Source of the DNA: Gemmatimonadota bacterium
GTDB lineage: Bacteria; Gemmatimonadota; Gemmatimonadetes; Gemmatimonadales; Gemmatimonadaceae
Assembly (NCBI GenBank): GCA_026387935.1
Contig: JAPLKU010000010.1
Coordinates: forward strand, 1 to 64,000
Reading direction: 5' to 3'
DNA length: 64,000 nt
Part shown: positions 25,301-34,328 of the stretch, piece by piece
Numbering within the stretch: the first letter of the stretch is position 1
How the letters are laid out: the number at the start of each line of letters is the position of its first letter
Made by a program: the position numbers and the translations under genes
The notes under the pieces: model-generated
Told to the model about the DNA's origin: nothing
Databases searched by the model: none
The model's input: only the letters and a program-made list of their open reading frames with translations

Positions 25301-26881
25301 ATGGCTCTCACCCGCCGCGAAGCGTTGTCGCAAGTCGCACAGGTTGCGGCGATGGCGTCACTTCCGCGCGATGCATGGGCGTTCCGGGCGGGAGATCCGC
25401 TCGACGGCACAATCGCCGAATATCAGGCTGGCCGGCGTAGCGGCGAGTGGACGGCGACTGAAGTCACTGCCCGTGCGCTCGAGCGTTGCCGCACCGATGG
25501 CGCGAAGTGGCGCGCGATTGATGCGCTGGCCATCACGGCGATGGACGAAGCGCGAGCGGCCGACGTGCGGCTCCACGCCGGCACGAGCCGCGGTCCGCTC
25601 GATGGAGTCCCCGTCTTTGCGAAGTCGATCTACGATGTCGCGGGACTTCCGACGACGGGTTCGAGCGCCGAATGGGCGCAGCTCTTTCCGGAACGAGTGA
25701 ACCGCGATGCGCTCGAAGTCACTCGGCTTCGCGCGGCTGGCGCTGTGGTTCTTGGCAAGACGGCTGCCGATGATTTTGCCTACCGCGGCAATGGGACGAG
25801 TAGCCACACCGGTCAGGTGCTGAATCCGCATGACCCCCTCGGCGCGCGAACTCCCGGTGGCTCCAGCGCCGGATCGGCTGTGGCCGTAGCCACCGGAATG
25901 GCCTTTGCTGCTCTCGGAACCGACGATGGCGGCTCCAATCGCATTCCGGCACAGTTCGCCGGCGTGGTGGGCATGAAGCCCACATTCGGCCTCGTGCCGC
26001 GCACCGGTGTGATCCCCACATGGCCGTATCTGGACACGCATGGGCCGCTCGCACGGAGCGTGGCCGATGCCGCCTTGCTCCTCGCTGCTATCAGCGGTGC
26101 CGACCTTTCGGACCCCCTCGCGAAATCTGACGGGTGGGACCCCGCTCCGCTGGCTGCTCTGGCGAACGGCCTGCTGCGTGGTGTTCGCCTTGGAATCGTC
26201 GAGCCACACGCGCCGCGCACACAGATGACGGCTGAGGCGCTTGCGATGTGGGATCGGGCGCTGGGCGATCTGCGGGCGGCCGGTGCGACGGTGGAGCCAT
26301 TTGAGGCGGCGGTGACGCGTGTGAACTATCGCGACCAGTTCGCCGCCTCGGCTCGCGAGCGCAACGATGTAGCGGTCAACGCAAACTCCCCTGCACCCAC
26401 GGCGAATGCCCTGCTCCGTTATTTCGCCGGCCGAACGAGTGATCCTCGTGCGATGATTCGGCGTGGATATGCAGTGTACCAAAAGTTTTATGACGTGCTT
26501 CCGGCAACGTTCGAAGCATGCGAGCCCTTGCTCGATCAGCCGATGGGTGACGACTCCGCGGGACGATCGTTCGCGCGTTCACGCGCCGGAGTTGTGGCAG
26601 CGTTGGCGGCGTCCATGCGCGCAGCCGGCGTGACAGCCATGGTTTACCCCACGATGCCGTTCAACGCCCCGCGCGCCGTTGACCCCTGGCCCGACGTTCG
26701 GACACCTCTTGGATTCGGCAACTGGCTCGGCTTGCCGGAGGTGTCTGTTCCGGCCGGGCGCGGAACTGACGGATTGCCGTCGCTGAACGTGTCATTCGTG
26801 ACGCTGCCGGGTGATGATGGCCGCGCGCTGGCCCTGGCCCACGCCTATGAGACGCAATCCCGTCGGTTCGTGAAGCCCTGA
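25301..26881 (+). CDS. Amidase-signature family hydrolase, probably exported
   Basis: A 526-residue serine amidase of the Ser-Ser-Lys class. The catalytic Lys is at about 108 (GVPVFAKS), the bridging Ser at about 188 (GGSSAGSA) and the nucleophile Ser at about 212 (DDGGSNRIPA). The N-terminus MALTRREALSQVAQVAAMASLP resembles a Tat signal with a twin arginine and a moderately hydrophobic core, so export is likely but not certain. It stands alone after the susCD terminator and is not next to gatB or gatC, which argues against the tRNA amidotransferase subunit GatA. The substrate is unknown. Confidence 0.88.
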   Translation: MALTRREALSQVAQVAAMASLPRDAWAFRAGDPLDGTIAEYQAGRRSGEWTATEVTARALERCRTDGAKWRAIDALAITAMDEARAADVRLHAGTSRGPLDGVPVFAKSIYDVAGLPTTGSSAEWAQLFPERVNRDALEVTRLRAAGAVVLGKTAADDFAYRGNGTSSHTGQVLNPHDPLGARTPGGSSAGSAVAVATGMAFAALGTDDGGSNRIPAQFAGVVGMKPTFGLVPRTGVIPTWPYLDTHGPLARSVADAALLLAAISGADLSDPLAKSDGWDPAPLAALANGLLRGVRLGIVEPHAPRTQMTAEALAMWDRALGDLRAAGATVEPFEAAVTRVNYRDQFAASARERNDVAVNANSPAPTANALLRYFAGRTSDPRAMIRRGYAVYQKFYDVLPATFEACEPLLDQPMGDDSAGRSFARSRAGVVAALAASMRAAGVTAMVYPTMPFNAPRAVDPWPDVRTPLGFGNWLGLPEVSVPAGRGTDGLPSLNVSFVTLPGDDGRALALAHAYETQSRRFVKP

Positions 26882-26956
26882 GCGCACGAACGGCACGCCC
26901 GCCAGGTTCATGAGTCTGTCAGGCAGATGTCAGGTGCGGATACCAAATTACGCGCT

Positions 26957-28174
26957 ATGCTGCTGACCGAAACGATCTTCGTCGCCCTCGCCGCGCTTCG
27001 CGCCAATACGATGCGCTCGCTCCTGACGATGCTTGGCATTGTCATCGGCATCGGGGCCGTCATCTCCATGGTCGCGCTCGGCAACGGCGCGCAAAGCCAG
27101 GTGAAAGACCGCATTGCGAGGCTCGGCACGACAGTGCTTTGGATTACGCCGAATCGGGTGAATCAGGGGGGCATAAGCCAGGCCGGTTCCATGGCCAAGC
27201 TCACCCTGAGGGATGTCACTGCTATTGCGGCTAACTCGCCGCACGTCGTGGACGTGAACTACCAGCAAGACCGAAACTTTCAGGTTGTCTGGGGCCGCCA
27301 GAATACGAACGTCCAGATCACGGGTACCACGACCAACTTTCTGAGCGTTCGCAACTTCAAGATTGCCGCAGGGCGGATGTTCACGACGCAGGAAGAGGCA
27401 GGCCGAAAGCGACTAGCCGTGCTCGGTTCAACGGCGATGGAAAATCTGAACATCGACAGTCCGGCCCGAATCATTGGCGAAAAGATTCGCATTGCCTCGC
27501 GTGAGTTTACGGTGATCGGCGTCCTCGCCGAACGCGGCGCGACGGGATTCGGTGACGGCGACAATCAGATCCTCGTACCCTTCACTGTCGGCCGGTTCGA
27601 ACTCTTCGGCACTGATCGATTGAACGACATTTGGGTGCAAGCTGCTTCAGAAGCCGATGTGGACGCCGCCATGGCGGAGATGCAACTGGCGCTCCGCCGC
27701 TCCCACAAACTCATCGCTGGCCGCCCCGATGACTTTCGCATCCAGAATCAGGCCGACTTTCTCGTCGCGCTCAACGAGACCACGCAAACGTTTGGTCTGC
27801 TCCTCTCCGGCATCGCGGCCGTCTCATTGCTCGTAGGAGGCATCGGCATCATGAACATCATGCTGGTGTCGGTCACGGAGCGCACACGAGAGATTGGCGT
27901 GCGCAAAGCGCTCGGCGCGACACGCTTGAATCTGCTGCTCCAGTTCCTGATCGAGGCCGTGGTGCTCTGCCTGATTGGCGGAGCAATTGGAATCGTGGCG
28001 GGCGTCGGCGGATCGTCGGCGCTGGCGAAGTCGATGGGGTGGCAGGCCGCAATTGACGTGCAATCCATCGTCGTCGCATTCGCGTTCGCGAGTGCAACCG
28101 GTTTGATCTTTGGCGTCTGGCCGGCCCGTCGCGCCGCCATGATGGATCCGATCACGGCGCTGCGATACGAGTAG
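26957..28174 (+). CDS. MacB-type ABC transporter permease (FtsX family)
   Basis: A 405-residue inner-membrane protein with a first helix near the N-terminus (TMRSLLTMLGIVIGIGAVIS), a large periplasmic MacB_PCD domain (about 60-270) and three C-terminal helices. The conserved GGIGIMNIMLVSVTERTREI and GVRKALGAT are present. Such permeases work with a MacB-like ATPase in mechanotransmission or efflux, but no ATPase or membrane-fusion gene is adjacent. ATG 26957 (MLLTETIFVAL) gives the family N-terminus; ATG 26927 would add ten residues. Confidence 0.88.
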   Translation: MLLTETIFVALAALRANTMRSLLTMLGIVIGIGAVISMVALGNGAQSQVKDRIARLGTTVLWITPNRVNQGGISQAGSMAKLTLRDVTAIAANSPHVVDVNYQQDRNFQVVWGRQNTNVQITGTTTNFLSVRNFKIAAGRMFTTQEEAGRKRLAVLGSTAMENLNIDSPARIIGEKIRIASREFTVIGVLAERGATGFGDGDNQILVPFTVGRFELFGTDRLNDIWVQAASEADVDAAMAEMQLALRRSHKLIAGRPDDFRIQNQADFLVALNETTQTFGLLLSGIAAVSLLVGGIGIMNIMLVSVTERTREIGVRKALGATRLNLLLQFLIEAVVLCLIGGAIGIVAGVGGSSALAKSMGWQAAIDVQSIVVAFAFASATGLIFGVWPARRAAMMDPITALRYE

Positions 28175-28180
28175 GTTCAG

Positions 28181-28222
28181 GGTCTCGGCGCTATCGCGGG
28201 TAGCGGACAGCGGCCGGAAGAA
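28181..28222 (+). repeat. Dispersed intergenic repeat, copy B
   Basis: The segment starts GGTCTCGGCGCTATC and continues to GCGGACAGCGGCCGGAA. It matches copies at 19887-19925 and 29463-29501. It occupies the 60-nt gap between the convergent permease and namA-like genes. Confidence 0.65.
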
Positions 28223-28234
28223 TTTGCAGATGGC

Positions 28235-29335
28235 TCAGGTGCGCCTGAACAGACCCTTTTTGTCCGCGGGTTCGCAGCGGAGGTACTGCGGCGGAGCGAA
28301 GGCTGTAGCGCCGAGCGCTGCAGCCGCGTGCCAGGGCCACCGCGGGTCATAGAGCATGCCGCGAGCCAGCGCGACGGCGTCAGCACGGCCGGTGGCGATG
28401 ATCTGTTCCGCCTGATGAGCGTCTGTGATCATCCCGACTGAGATGACGGGCATCTGCACGACCGGCTTGATCGCCTCAGCGAACGGCACATGGTAACCCG
28501 GGCCAATCGGAATCTTCTGTGCGAGACTGAGCCCGCCACTCGTGACGTCGATGAACTCGCAGCCCATGGCGTCGAGTCGCTTCGCCAGGGCAATCGTTTG
28601 GTCGAGGTCCCAGCCGCCATCCACCCAGTCCGTTGCAGATACACGAATACCGACCGCCATGGAACGAGGGACGGCGCTGCGCACGGCTTCGAATAGCTGC
28701 AGGGTGAGGCGCATGCGATTCTCGAGACTCCCCCCATATGAATCGGTGCGGTGGTTGGAGAGCGGCGAAAGGAACTGATGCAGCAAGTAGCCGTGCGCGG
28801 CATGGATCTCAATGGCGTCGAGCCCGATCCGGTGCGCGCGCTGGGCCGACGATACGAACGCCGTCACGAGCGCGGCTATCTCTGACTCGGAGAGCGCAGC
28901 GGGTACCGGTTGCCCCTCCTTGTACGGGAGCGCTGACGGGGCAACCACCTGCCACCCATTGGGCGCGCCGGCCAGAATTGGTGCCCCACCATCCCACGGA
29001 CGTTCGGTGGACGCCTTGCGGCCAGCATGCGACAGCTGAATGCCAATCGGCATTGGGCTGTATTTGCGCACCGAGCGGAGGACGGTGCCAAGCGCATCCT
29101 CCGTCGCGTCGTCGTACAGGCCGAGGTCCGCATACGTAATGCGGCCTCGCGGTTCAACCGCCGTGGCTTCGAGCAGAAGCAGTCCAGCACCGGAAAGCGC
29201 CATGCTGCCCAGATGGATTAGGTGCCAGTCCGTGGCACGTCCATCCTCTGCGGAGTACTCGCACATCGGCGAGATCACGATGCGATTGTCGAGGTGCACC
29301 GCGCCGAGATGGAGCGGAGAGAAGAGGCGGCTCAC
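28235..29335 (-). CDS. namA: NADH:flavin oxidoreductase of the YqjM/NamA (Old Yellow Enzyme) class
   Basis: A 366-residue FMN-dependent ene-reductase that reduces activated C=C bonds, usually with NADPH. The thermophilic-like YqjM subclass is shown by the Cys in ISPMCEYSA, by HLIHLGSMA, by the substrate-binding pair in IEIHAAHGYLL, and by QFLSPLSNHRTDSYGGSLE. GTG 29335 has AGGAG 5 nt upstream, so I chose it over the longer frame to 29398. The physiological substrate is not visible from context. Confidence 0.9.
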   Translation of the reverse strand: MSRLFSPLHLGAVHLDNRIVISPMCEYSAEDGRATDWHLIHLGSMALSGAGLLLLEATAVEPRGRITYADLGLYDDATEDALGTVLRSVRKYSPMPIGIQLSHAGRKASTERPWDGGAPILAGAPNGWQVVAPSALPYKEGQPVPAALSESEIAALVTAFVSSAQRAHRIGLDAIEIHAAHGYLLHQFLSPLSNHRTDSYGGSLENRMRLTLQLFEAVRSAVPRSMAVGIRVSATDWVDGGWDLDQTIALAKRLDAMGCEFIDVTSGGLSLAQKIPIGPGYHVPFAEAIKPVVQMPVISVGMITDAHQAEQIIATGRADAVALARGMLYDPRWPWHAAAALGATAFAPPQYLRCEPADKKGLFRRT

Positions 29336-29388
29336 GGATACTCCTGAACGTGTGGATTCGGCAATTTGAGGTCCGACTAAACAACGAA

Positions 29389-29423
29389 GGGGAACCACGA
29401 CGGCAACGCCGTTGCAGTTCCCC
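29389..29423. repeat. Hairpin in the namA-mdh gap
   Basis: GGGGAAC (29389-29395) pairs with GTTCCCC (29417-29423), and inside it GCAAC (29403-29407) pairs with GTTGC (29411-29415). It lies downstream of mdh on the minus strand and could act as its terminator, but no T-run follows. Part of it (29410-29440) resembles the centre of the nuoD-nuoE element. Confidence 0.5.
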
Positions 29424-29462
29424 TCAATTGGTTACCGTTGCACTCTCCGGCGGTTTCCGGCG

Positions 29463-29501
29463 CATCCGGCGGTTGTCCGAACCACCGATAGCGCCGAGGC
29501 C
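29463..29501 (-). repeat. Dispersed intergenic repeat, copy C
   Basis: Read on the minus strand it begins GGCCTCGGCGCTATCGGTGG and ends CGGACAACCGCCGGATG. It is closest to copy A. It sits 17 nt from the mdh stop codon. Confidence 0.65.
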
Positions 29502-29517
29502 ACCAGCGACGAAGACT

Positions 29518-30483
<966 letters not shown>

Positions 30484-30532
30484 TCAAGATAGCGAAACGC
30501 CACACTTCAGGACCGGCCGGAAAAACCGCCCG

Positions 30533-31516
30533 CTAACCGCCAACCTGTGACAGCGCCTTGAGTCCGCCAACCTGCATCTGCAGCAAGTTGTGCTCTTTCG
30601 GTTTATTCGCGAGCGCCTGGATGAACAGCGGCTCGAGCCGTTCGCCCGACCTGAGCGGATCGCGCAGGTTCACCTCATGGTCGCCATACAGGCAGGTGCG
30701 GAGACGCCCGTCCGCTGTAAGCCGGACGCGGTTGCACGTCCCGCAGTAGGTGTGCGACATCGGAGTAATCACGCCAATCGTGCCAGGCGCGCCGGCCGCT
30801 CGGTAGTACTTCGCCGGGCCGTTCCCCATCACTGGTCCAGAAGACGGCTCAAGCGCACCGATCGCCTCGGACGCCCTGCTGAGGACCTCGTCGCTCGGCA
30901 CAACGTGTTCCCATGTCAACCCGGCCATCTCGCCAACGGGCATCAACTCGATGAAGCGGACGTGCACGGCATGATCAAGGGTGAGCCTGGCAAAATCGCC
31001 GATTTCGTCATCGTTGATTCCGCGCATCACCACCACGTTGTACTTCACCGGATCGAGGCCGGCTGCCGCTGCCGCCCGTAGCGCGCCGACTGGGTCGAAT
31101 CCAAGATCGCGACGCGCGATGGCCTTGATACGATCAGGACGCAGTGAGTCGGCGCTGATATTCACGCGGTCAAGCCCGGCGGCCGCGAGTGATGCCGCCA
31201 TCACCGGTAGCTTCACGCCATTCGTCGAGAGCGCGATGTCCTCGACCCCTGGAATCGCTTTCAGCATCGCGATCAACTTTTCGAGCTGCGGTCTGATGGT
31301 CGGTTCGCCGCCCGTGATTCGGAGACGCTTCAGGCCGAGCGGCGCAAGCTGCGTTACGACCTCGGTGATCTCTTCGTAGCTCAGGATGTCGCCCTTCGGG
31401 AGCCAGTCGAGCCCCTCGAGCGGCATGCAGTACACGCAGCGGAAGTTGCACCGGTCGGTAACCGAGATCCGCAGATACTCGATTGACCGGCCAAACTGGT
31501 CGAGTGACGTCGTCAT
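30533..31516 (-). CDS. moaA: GTP 3',8-cyclase (molybdenum cofactor step 1)
   Basis: A 327-residue radical-SAM enzyme that starts molybdopterin synthesis from GTP. The N-terminal cluster motif is CNFRCVYC and the C-terminal cluster motif is CGTCNRVRLTADGRLRTC. The essential C-terminal Gly-Gly is present (SQVGG). ATG 31516 overlaps the moaE stop by 4 nt; upstream in-frame starts would lie inside moaE. It is the last gene of a moaD-moaE-moaA operon. moaC is not in the window. Confidence 0.95.
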   Translation of the reverse strand: MTTSLDQFGRSIEYLRISVTDRCNFRCVYCMPLEGLDWLPKGDILSYEEITEVVTQLAPLGLKRLRITGGEPTIRPQLEKLIAMLKAIPGVEDIALSTNGVKLPVMAASLAAAGLDRVNISADSLRPDRIKAIARRDLGFDPVGALRAAAAAGLDPVKYNVVVMRGINDDEIGDFARLTLDHAVHVRFIELMPVGEMAGLTWEHVVPSDEVLSRASEAIGALEPSSGPVMGNGPAKYYRAAGAPGTIGVITPMSHTYCGTCNRVRLTADGRLRTCLYGDHEVNLRDPLRSGERLEPLFIQALANKPKEHNLLQMQVGGLKALSQVGG

Positions 31517-31959
31517 GGCGTACCGACCCTTGCCGCGGCACCGGTGCCCGCATGAACCCATTCACGGGTGCCATCCAGGTAGTGCTCGCACTTCCAGATG
31601 GGTACGCGTCGTTTCAGCTCCTCAATCACCTGCCGGCATCCGTCAATCGCCATCGCACGATGCGCATGCGCGACGGCTACCGCGACGCTTGCCTCGCCAA
31701 TCGTGAGTTCTCCGACGCGGTGTTCGACCGCGACGCGTGCGCCATGGAATTCCAATTCCACCTCAGCGGCGATCGCCTCGAGCTCACGAATCGCCATCGC
31801 GCCGTACGCACTATACGCGATTCCGGAAACGGCGCGCCCGCCGTTCGTGTCTCGAACAGCGCCCACAAAGAGCGAAACCGCTCCCATATCAGGTCCGGCA
31901 ACTCTCGCCTGCAGCGCCGGCACGTTGATGGCCTGCTCGACGATCGCGACGTGCGTCAT
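31513..31959 (-). CDS. moaE: Molybdopterin synthase catalytic subunit
   Basis: A 148-residue large subunit that inserts sulfur into cyclic pyranopterin monophosphate. LFVGAVRDTNGGRAV and the active-site segment RVPIWKCEHYLDG (Lys in PIWK) are typical. It is linked by 4-nt overlaps to moaD upstream and moaA downstream, so all three should be co-translated. Confidence 0.93.
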   Translation of the reverse strand: MTHVAIVEQAINVPALQARVAGPDMGAVSLFVGAVRDTNGGRAVSGIAYSAYGAMAIRELEAIAAEVELEFHGARVAVEHRVGELTIGEASVAVAVAHAHRAMAIDGCRQVIEELKRRVPIWKCEHYLDGTREWVHAGTGAAARVGTP

Positions 31960-32195
31960 CCGCCCGCCACCGGAGGGATGATGGCAACTTCGTCCCCCTG
32001 AGCGACCAGGTGCTCCGGTGATGCGTACTCCTGATTGACTGCAACGAGTGCCGGCGGCAGACCGCGTCCCGGCGCCAACGCGCGAATGGCGGCCAGAACA
32101 TCAGCCACCGACGCGCCTTCTCCTAGCGTCAGTGCAATTGACGGCGCGCCTAGTGCTTCGGCGTAAGAGGCAAACAGAAGGACGTTCAACTGCAC
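31956..32195 (-). CDS. moaD: Molybdopterin synthase sulfur carrier subunit
   Basis: A ubiquitin-like sulfur carrier of about 79 residues ending in the required Gly-Gly (IIPPVAGG), which is thiocarboxylated and then donates sulfur through MoaE. GTG 32195 (VQLNVLLFASYAEALG) gives the family size. The frame is open to a GTG at 32267, which would add 24 unlike residues. Neither start has a clear ribosome site. Confidence 0.88.
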   Translation of the reverse strand: MQLNVLLFASYAEALGAPSIALTLGEGASVADVLAAIRALAPGRGLPPALVAVNQEYASPEHLVAQGDEVAIIPPVAGG

Positions 32196-32284
32196 TGGGA
32201 GGCGACTGAGGTGGGTCTGCCGGAAAACAAGCGTGGGCTCCGGCACCGGTTGGTGCACGGAGCTCACATAGCACGCATATCTCG

Positions 32285-32605
32285 TTACGCGTCTGAGAGT
32301 TCCGAGATATCGATGTCGGATACGAGTGCGCGAAGCTCCTTTGACGGCTTGAAGACCGGAACGGGCCGGGCGCTCACTTCTACCGGCGAGCCCGTACGCG
32401 GATTCCGCGCCATGCGAGTCTTCCGCTGGCGGATCTTGAAGGTGCCAAACCCGCGCACCTCAATGTTCTTCTGCTCCTTGAGAGCGTCCTTTATTGCGTC
32501 AAGAAACGAATCAACCACGCGGGCGCAGTCCTTCTTCGAGATCATAGGGCCCGAAGTCTGCGCTATGGCGTCAGTTACGTGCTCGACCAGATCTGCCTTG
32601 GTCAT
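32285..32605 (-). CDS. HU/IHF-family DNA-binding protein
   Basis: A 106-residue nucleoid protein that bends DNA as a dimer. MTKADLVEHVTDAI is the usual start, IEVRGFGTFKIRQR is the core, and RMARNPRTGSPVEV forms the beta-arm with the intercalating Pro. The C-terminal tail (LVSDIDISELSDA) is longer and more acidic than in HU and resembles IHF-like proteins. It has its own promoter candidate; HU versus IHF cannot be settled by eye. Confidence 0.92.
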   Translation of the reverse strand: MTKADLVEHVTDAIAQTSGPMISKKDCARVVDSFLDAIKDALKEQKNIEVRGFGTFKIRQRKTRMARNPRTGSPVEVSARPVPVFKPSKELRALVSDIDISELSDA

Positions 32606-32662
32606 CGACGTCCTCAACTGATGGCGACTGCCTTGAAACGTGCTAAACCCCTAAGTGCCTAG

Positions 32663-32692
32663 AGTTTAGGCCTTCAGGGGGCACAGTGTCAA
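32663..32692 (-). promoter_or_regulatory. Probable promoter of the HU/IHF gene
   Basis: Perfect TTGACA (complement of 32687-32692), an 18-nt spacer, then TAAACT (complement of 32663-32668, 4/6). The -35 box overlaps the carA stop codon. The -10 box lies beside a short inverted repeat (CCTAA...TTAGG, 32650-32670) that could be an operator. Confidence 0.5.
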
Positions 32693-33810
32693 GCCGTACG
32701 CCGTTTAGCCACCGCCGCCATGAAGTCGTCAAAGAGCCCCTGGGCGTCGTGGGGGCCCGGGGCGGCCTCAGGGTGATACTGCACCCCAAAGACGGCCAAG
32801 GTGCGGTGTTTCAGCCCCTCAATCGACCCGTCGTTCAAGTTCAAATTGGTCACTTCCAGGTCCGGAGCGCCGGGTATCCCGTCGGCGCCACCTTCCACCG
32901 CGAAGCCGTGGTTCTGGGCGGTAATCAGCACCTTGCCGGTCGCCAGGTCCTTTACCGGATGGTTTCCACCCCGATGTCCATACGGAAGTTTGAAGGTCCG
33001 TCCGCCAAATGTGAGGCCAAGAATCTGATGGCCGAGACAGATGCCGAATACCGGAATCCCCTCTGCGGCGATCGCTTTCACCGCGGCCGGTGCATAGGTC
33101 ACGGCTTCTGGATCACCAGGCCCATTGGAGAGAAACACTCCGTCAGGCTTCATGGCGATTACGTCTTCGGCGGGCGTTTGCGAAGGCACAACCGTCGTCC
33201 TACAGCCCCGCGACTCGAAGAGGCGCAGTATGTTGTGCTTGATCCCGTAGTCATAGGCGACGATGTGTTGCTTGGCCTTCGGATCGCCCCATACGTATTG
33301 GTTCTTGGTGGAGACCACGGTCGCCAAGTCGAGTCCCGCCATCGACGGGCAGGCTTCGAGCAAGGCCTTGGCCTCTGCCGTTGGTTCCTTGCCCGCGCCC
33401 ATGACGCCGCGAAGCACGCCCACAGTCCTCAAGTGACGCGTGAGGCGGCGGGTGTCAACATCATGCAGGACAGGGATATTCGCCCGTCGGAGATAGTCGG
33501 CCAATCCTTCCCCAGCCCGCCAGTTCGAAAACGACCGCGAGAGCTCGCGAACGATGACGCCCGAGACCTGCGGACTGGCCGACTCAGGGTCTTCCTCGTT
33601 CGTGCCGTAGTTCCCGACCATCGGCGTCGTCATCACAACGATCTGGCCGCAATACGAAGGGTCCGTGAAGACTTCCTGGTAGCCACTCATGTTCGTGGTG
33701 AAAACCACTTCGGCCACTGCAGGAGCGCTGTTGGAAGAATCCACCTGCCCACGAAACAGGGTTCCATCCTCAAGGAGGAGGAACCCTGGATTCGAACGGA
33801 GAGAACTCAC
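32689..33810 (-). CDS. carA: Carbamoyl-phosphate synthase small chain
   Basis: A 373-residue glutaminase subunit supplying ammonia to CarB for arginine and pyrimidine synthesis. The N-terminal CPSase_sm domain (FTTNMSGYQEVFTDPSY) is followed by a class I amidotransferase domain with the nucleophile Cys in GICLGHQILGL and the His/Glu in VQYHPEAAPGPHD. I chose GTG 33810, 7 nt after the secG stop; the upstream frame is the antisense-like low-complexity tail of secG. carB is not in the window. Confidence 0.94.
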   Translation of the reverse strand: MSSLRSNPGFLLLEDGTLFRGQVDSSNSAPAVAEVVFTTNMSGYQEVFTDPSYCGQIVVMTTPMVGNYGTNEEDPESASPQVSGVIVRELSRSFSNWRAGEGLADYLRRANIPVLHDVDTRRLTRHLRTVGVLRGVMGAGKEPTAEAKALLEACPSMAGLDLATVVSTKNQYVWGDPKAKQHIVAYDYGIKHNILRLFESRGCRTTVVPSQTPAEDVIAMKPDGVFLSNGPGDPEAVTYAPAAVKAIAAEGIPVFGICLGHQILGLTFGGRTFKLPYGHRGGNHPVKDLATGKVLITAQNHGFAVEGGADGIPGAPDLEVTNLNLNDGSIEGLKHRTLAVFGVQYHPEAAPGPHDAQGLFDDFMAAVAKRRTA

Positions 33811-33817
33811 GTCGATT

Positions 33818-34243
33818 TTACGGTGTCTTCTTGGCTGGCTCGGGCGCCTTCTTCGACGCTTCGGGCTGCTTGGTGTCGCCAGCGGGCGGAGTTGGAATCG
33901 CCTGCAACGGCACGGCGGGCGCGGTTGCACCTGGCGCGGCCGAAGGCGCCGGAGCGCTCTTGCTAGCCGGTGGAGCAAACGACTGATCCAGCACTGAGCG
34001 TGGACCAGACGTGCGCGCCGCCATTAGCTGCATGATGAACGCGAGGCCAATGAAAAGTCCGGCGGCCCACCAAGTGACTTTGGTGAGCAGATTGCCAGCC
34101 TGACGCGCGCCGAACAGGGCATCGCCAGCCGACGCTCCGCCGAAGCTGGCCGCGAGGCCACCGCCCTTGCCCGACTGGAGCAGAACAGCTCCCATCAGAA
34201 CGAAGGCGTCTATGAGGAGGAAAATGATCAGCGCTCTATACAT
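33818..34243 (-). CDS. secG: Preprotein translocase subunit SecG
   Basis: A 141-residue accessory subunit of the SecYEG channel. Two helices (about 4-22 and 53-72) flank the conserved LLQSGKGGGLAASFGG loop and the FGARQAGNLLTKVT stretch. The C-terminal 60 residues are a Pro/Ala/Lys-rich tail, longer than the family core. It sits between tpiA and carA; the tpiA-secG pairing is common in bacteria. Confidence 0.94.
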   Translation of the reverse strand: MYRALIIFLLIDAFVLMGAVLLQSGKGGGLAASFGGASAGDALFGARQAGNLLTKVTWWAAGLFIGLAFIMQLMAARTSGPRSVLDQSFAPPASKSAPAPSAAPGATAPAVPLQAIPTPPAGDTKQPEASKKAPEPAKKTP

Positions 34244-34328
34244 CCGTATGACCTGAGTTGCCGAAGTGAGGTAAGCCTCTAAGCATAGCCGACTTAACCG
34301 ACGCGCTCAAGTGGAGGGAACGCGATAA

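Noticed and set aside
19887-29501. An insertion sequence or transposon carrying the dcd-susCD region, flanked by repeats
   Set aside because: The repeats are degenerate, three in number, in mixed orientation, and no transposase or target duplication is visible. Base composition is like the surroundings.
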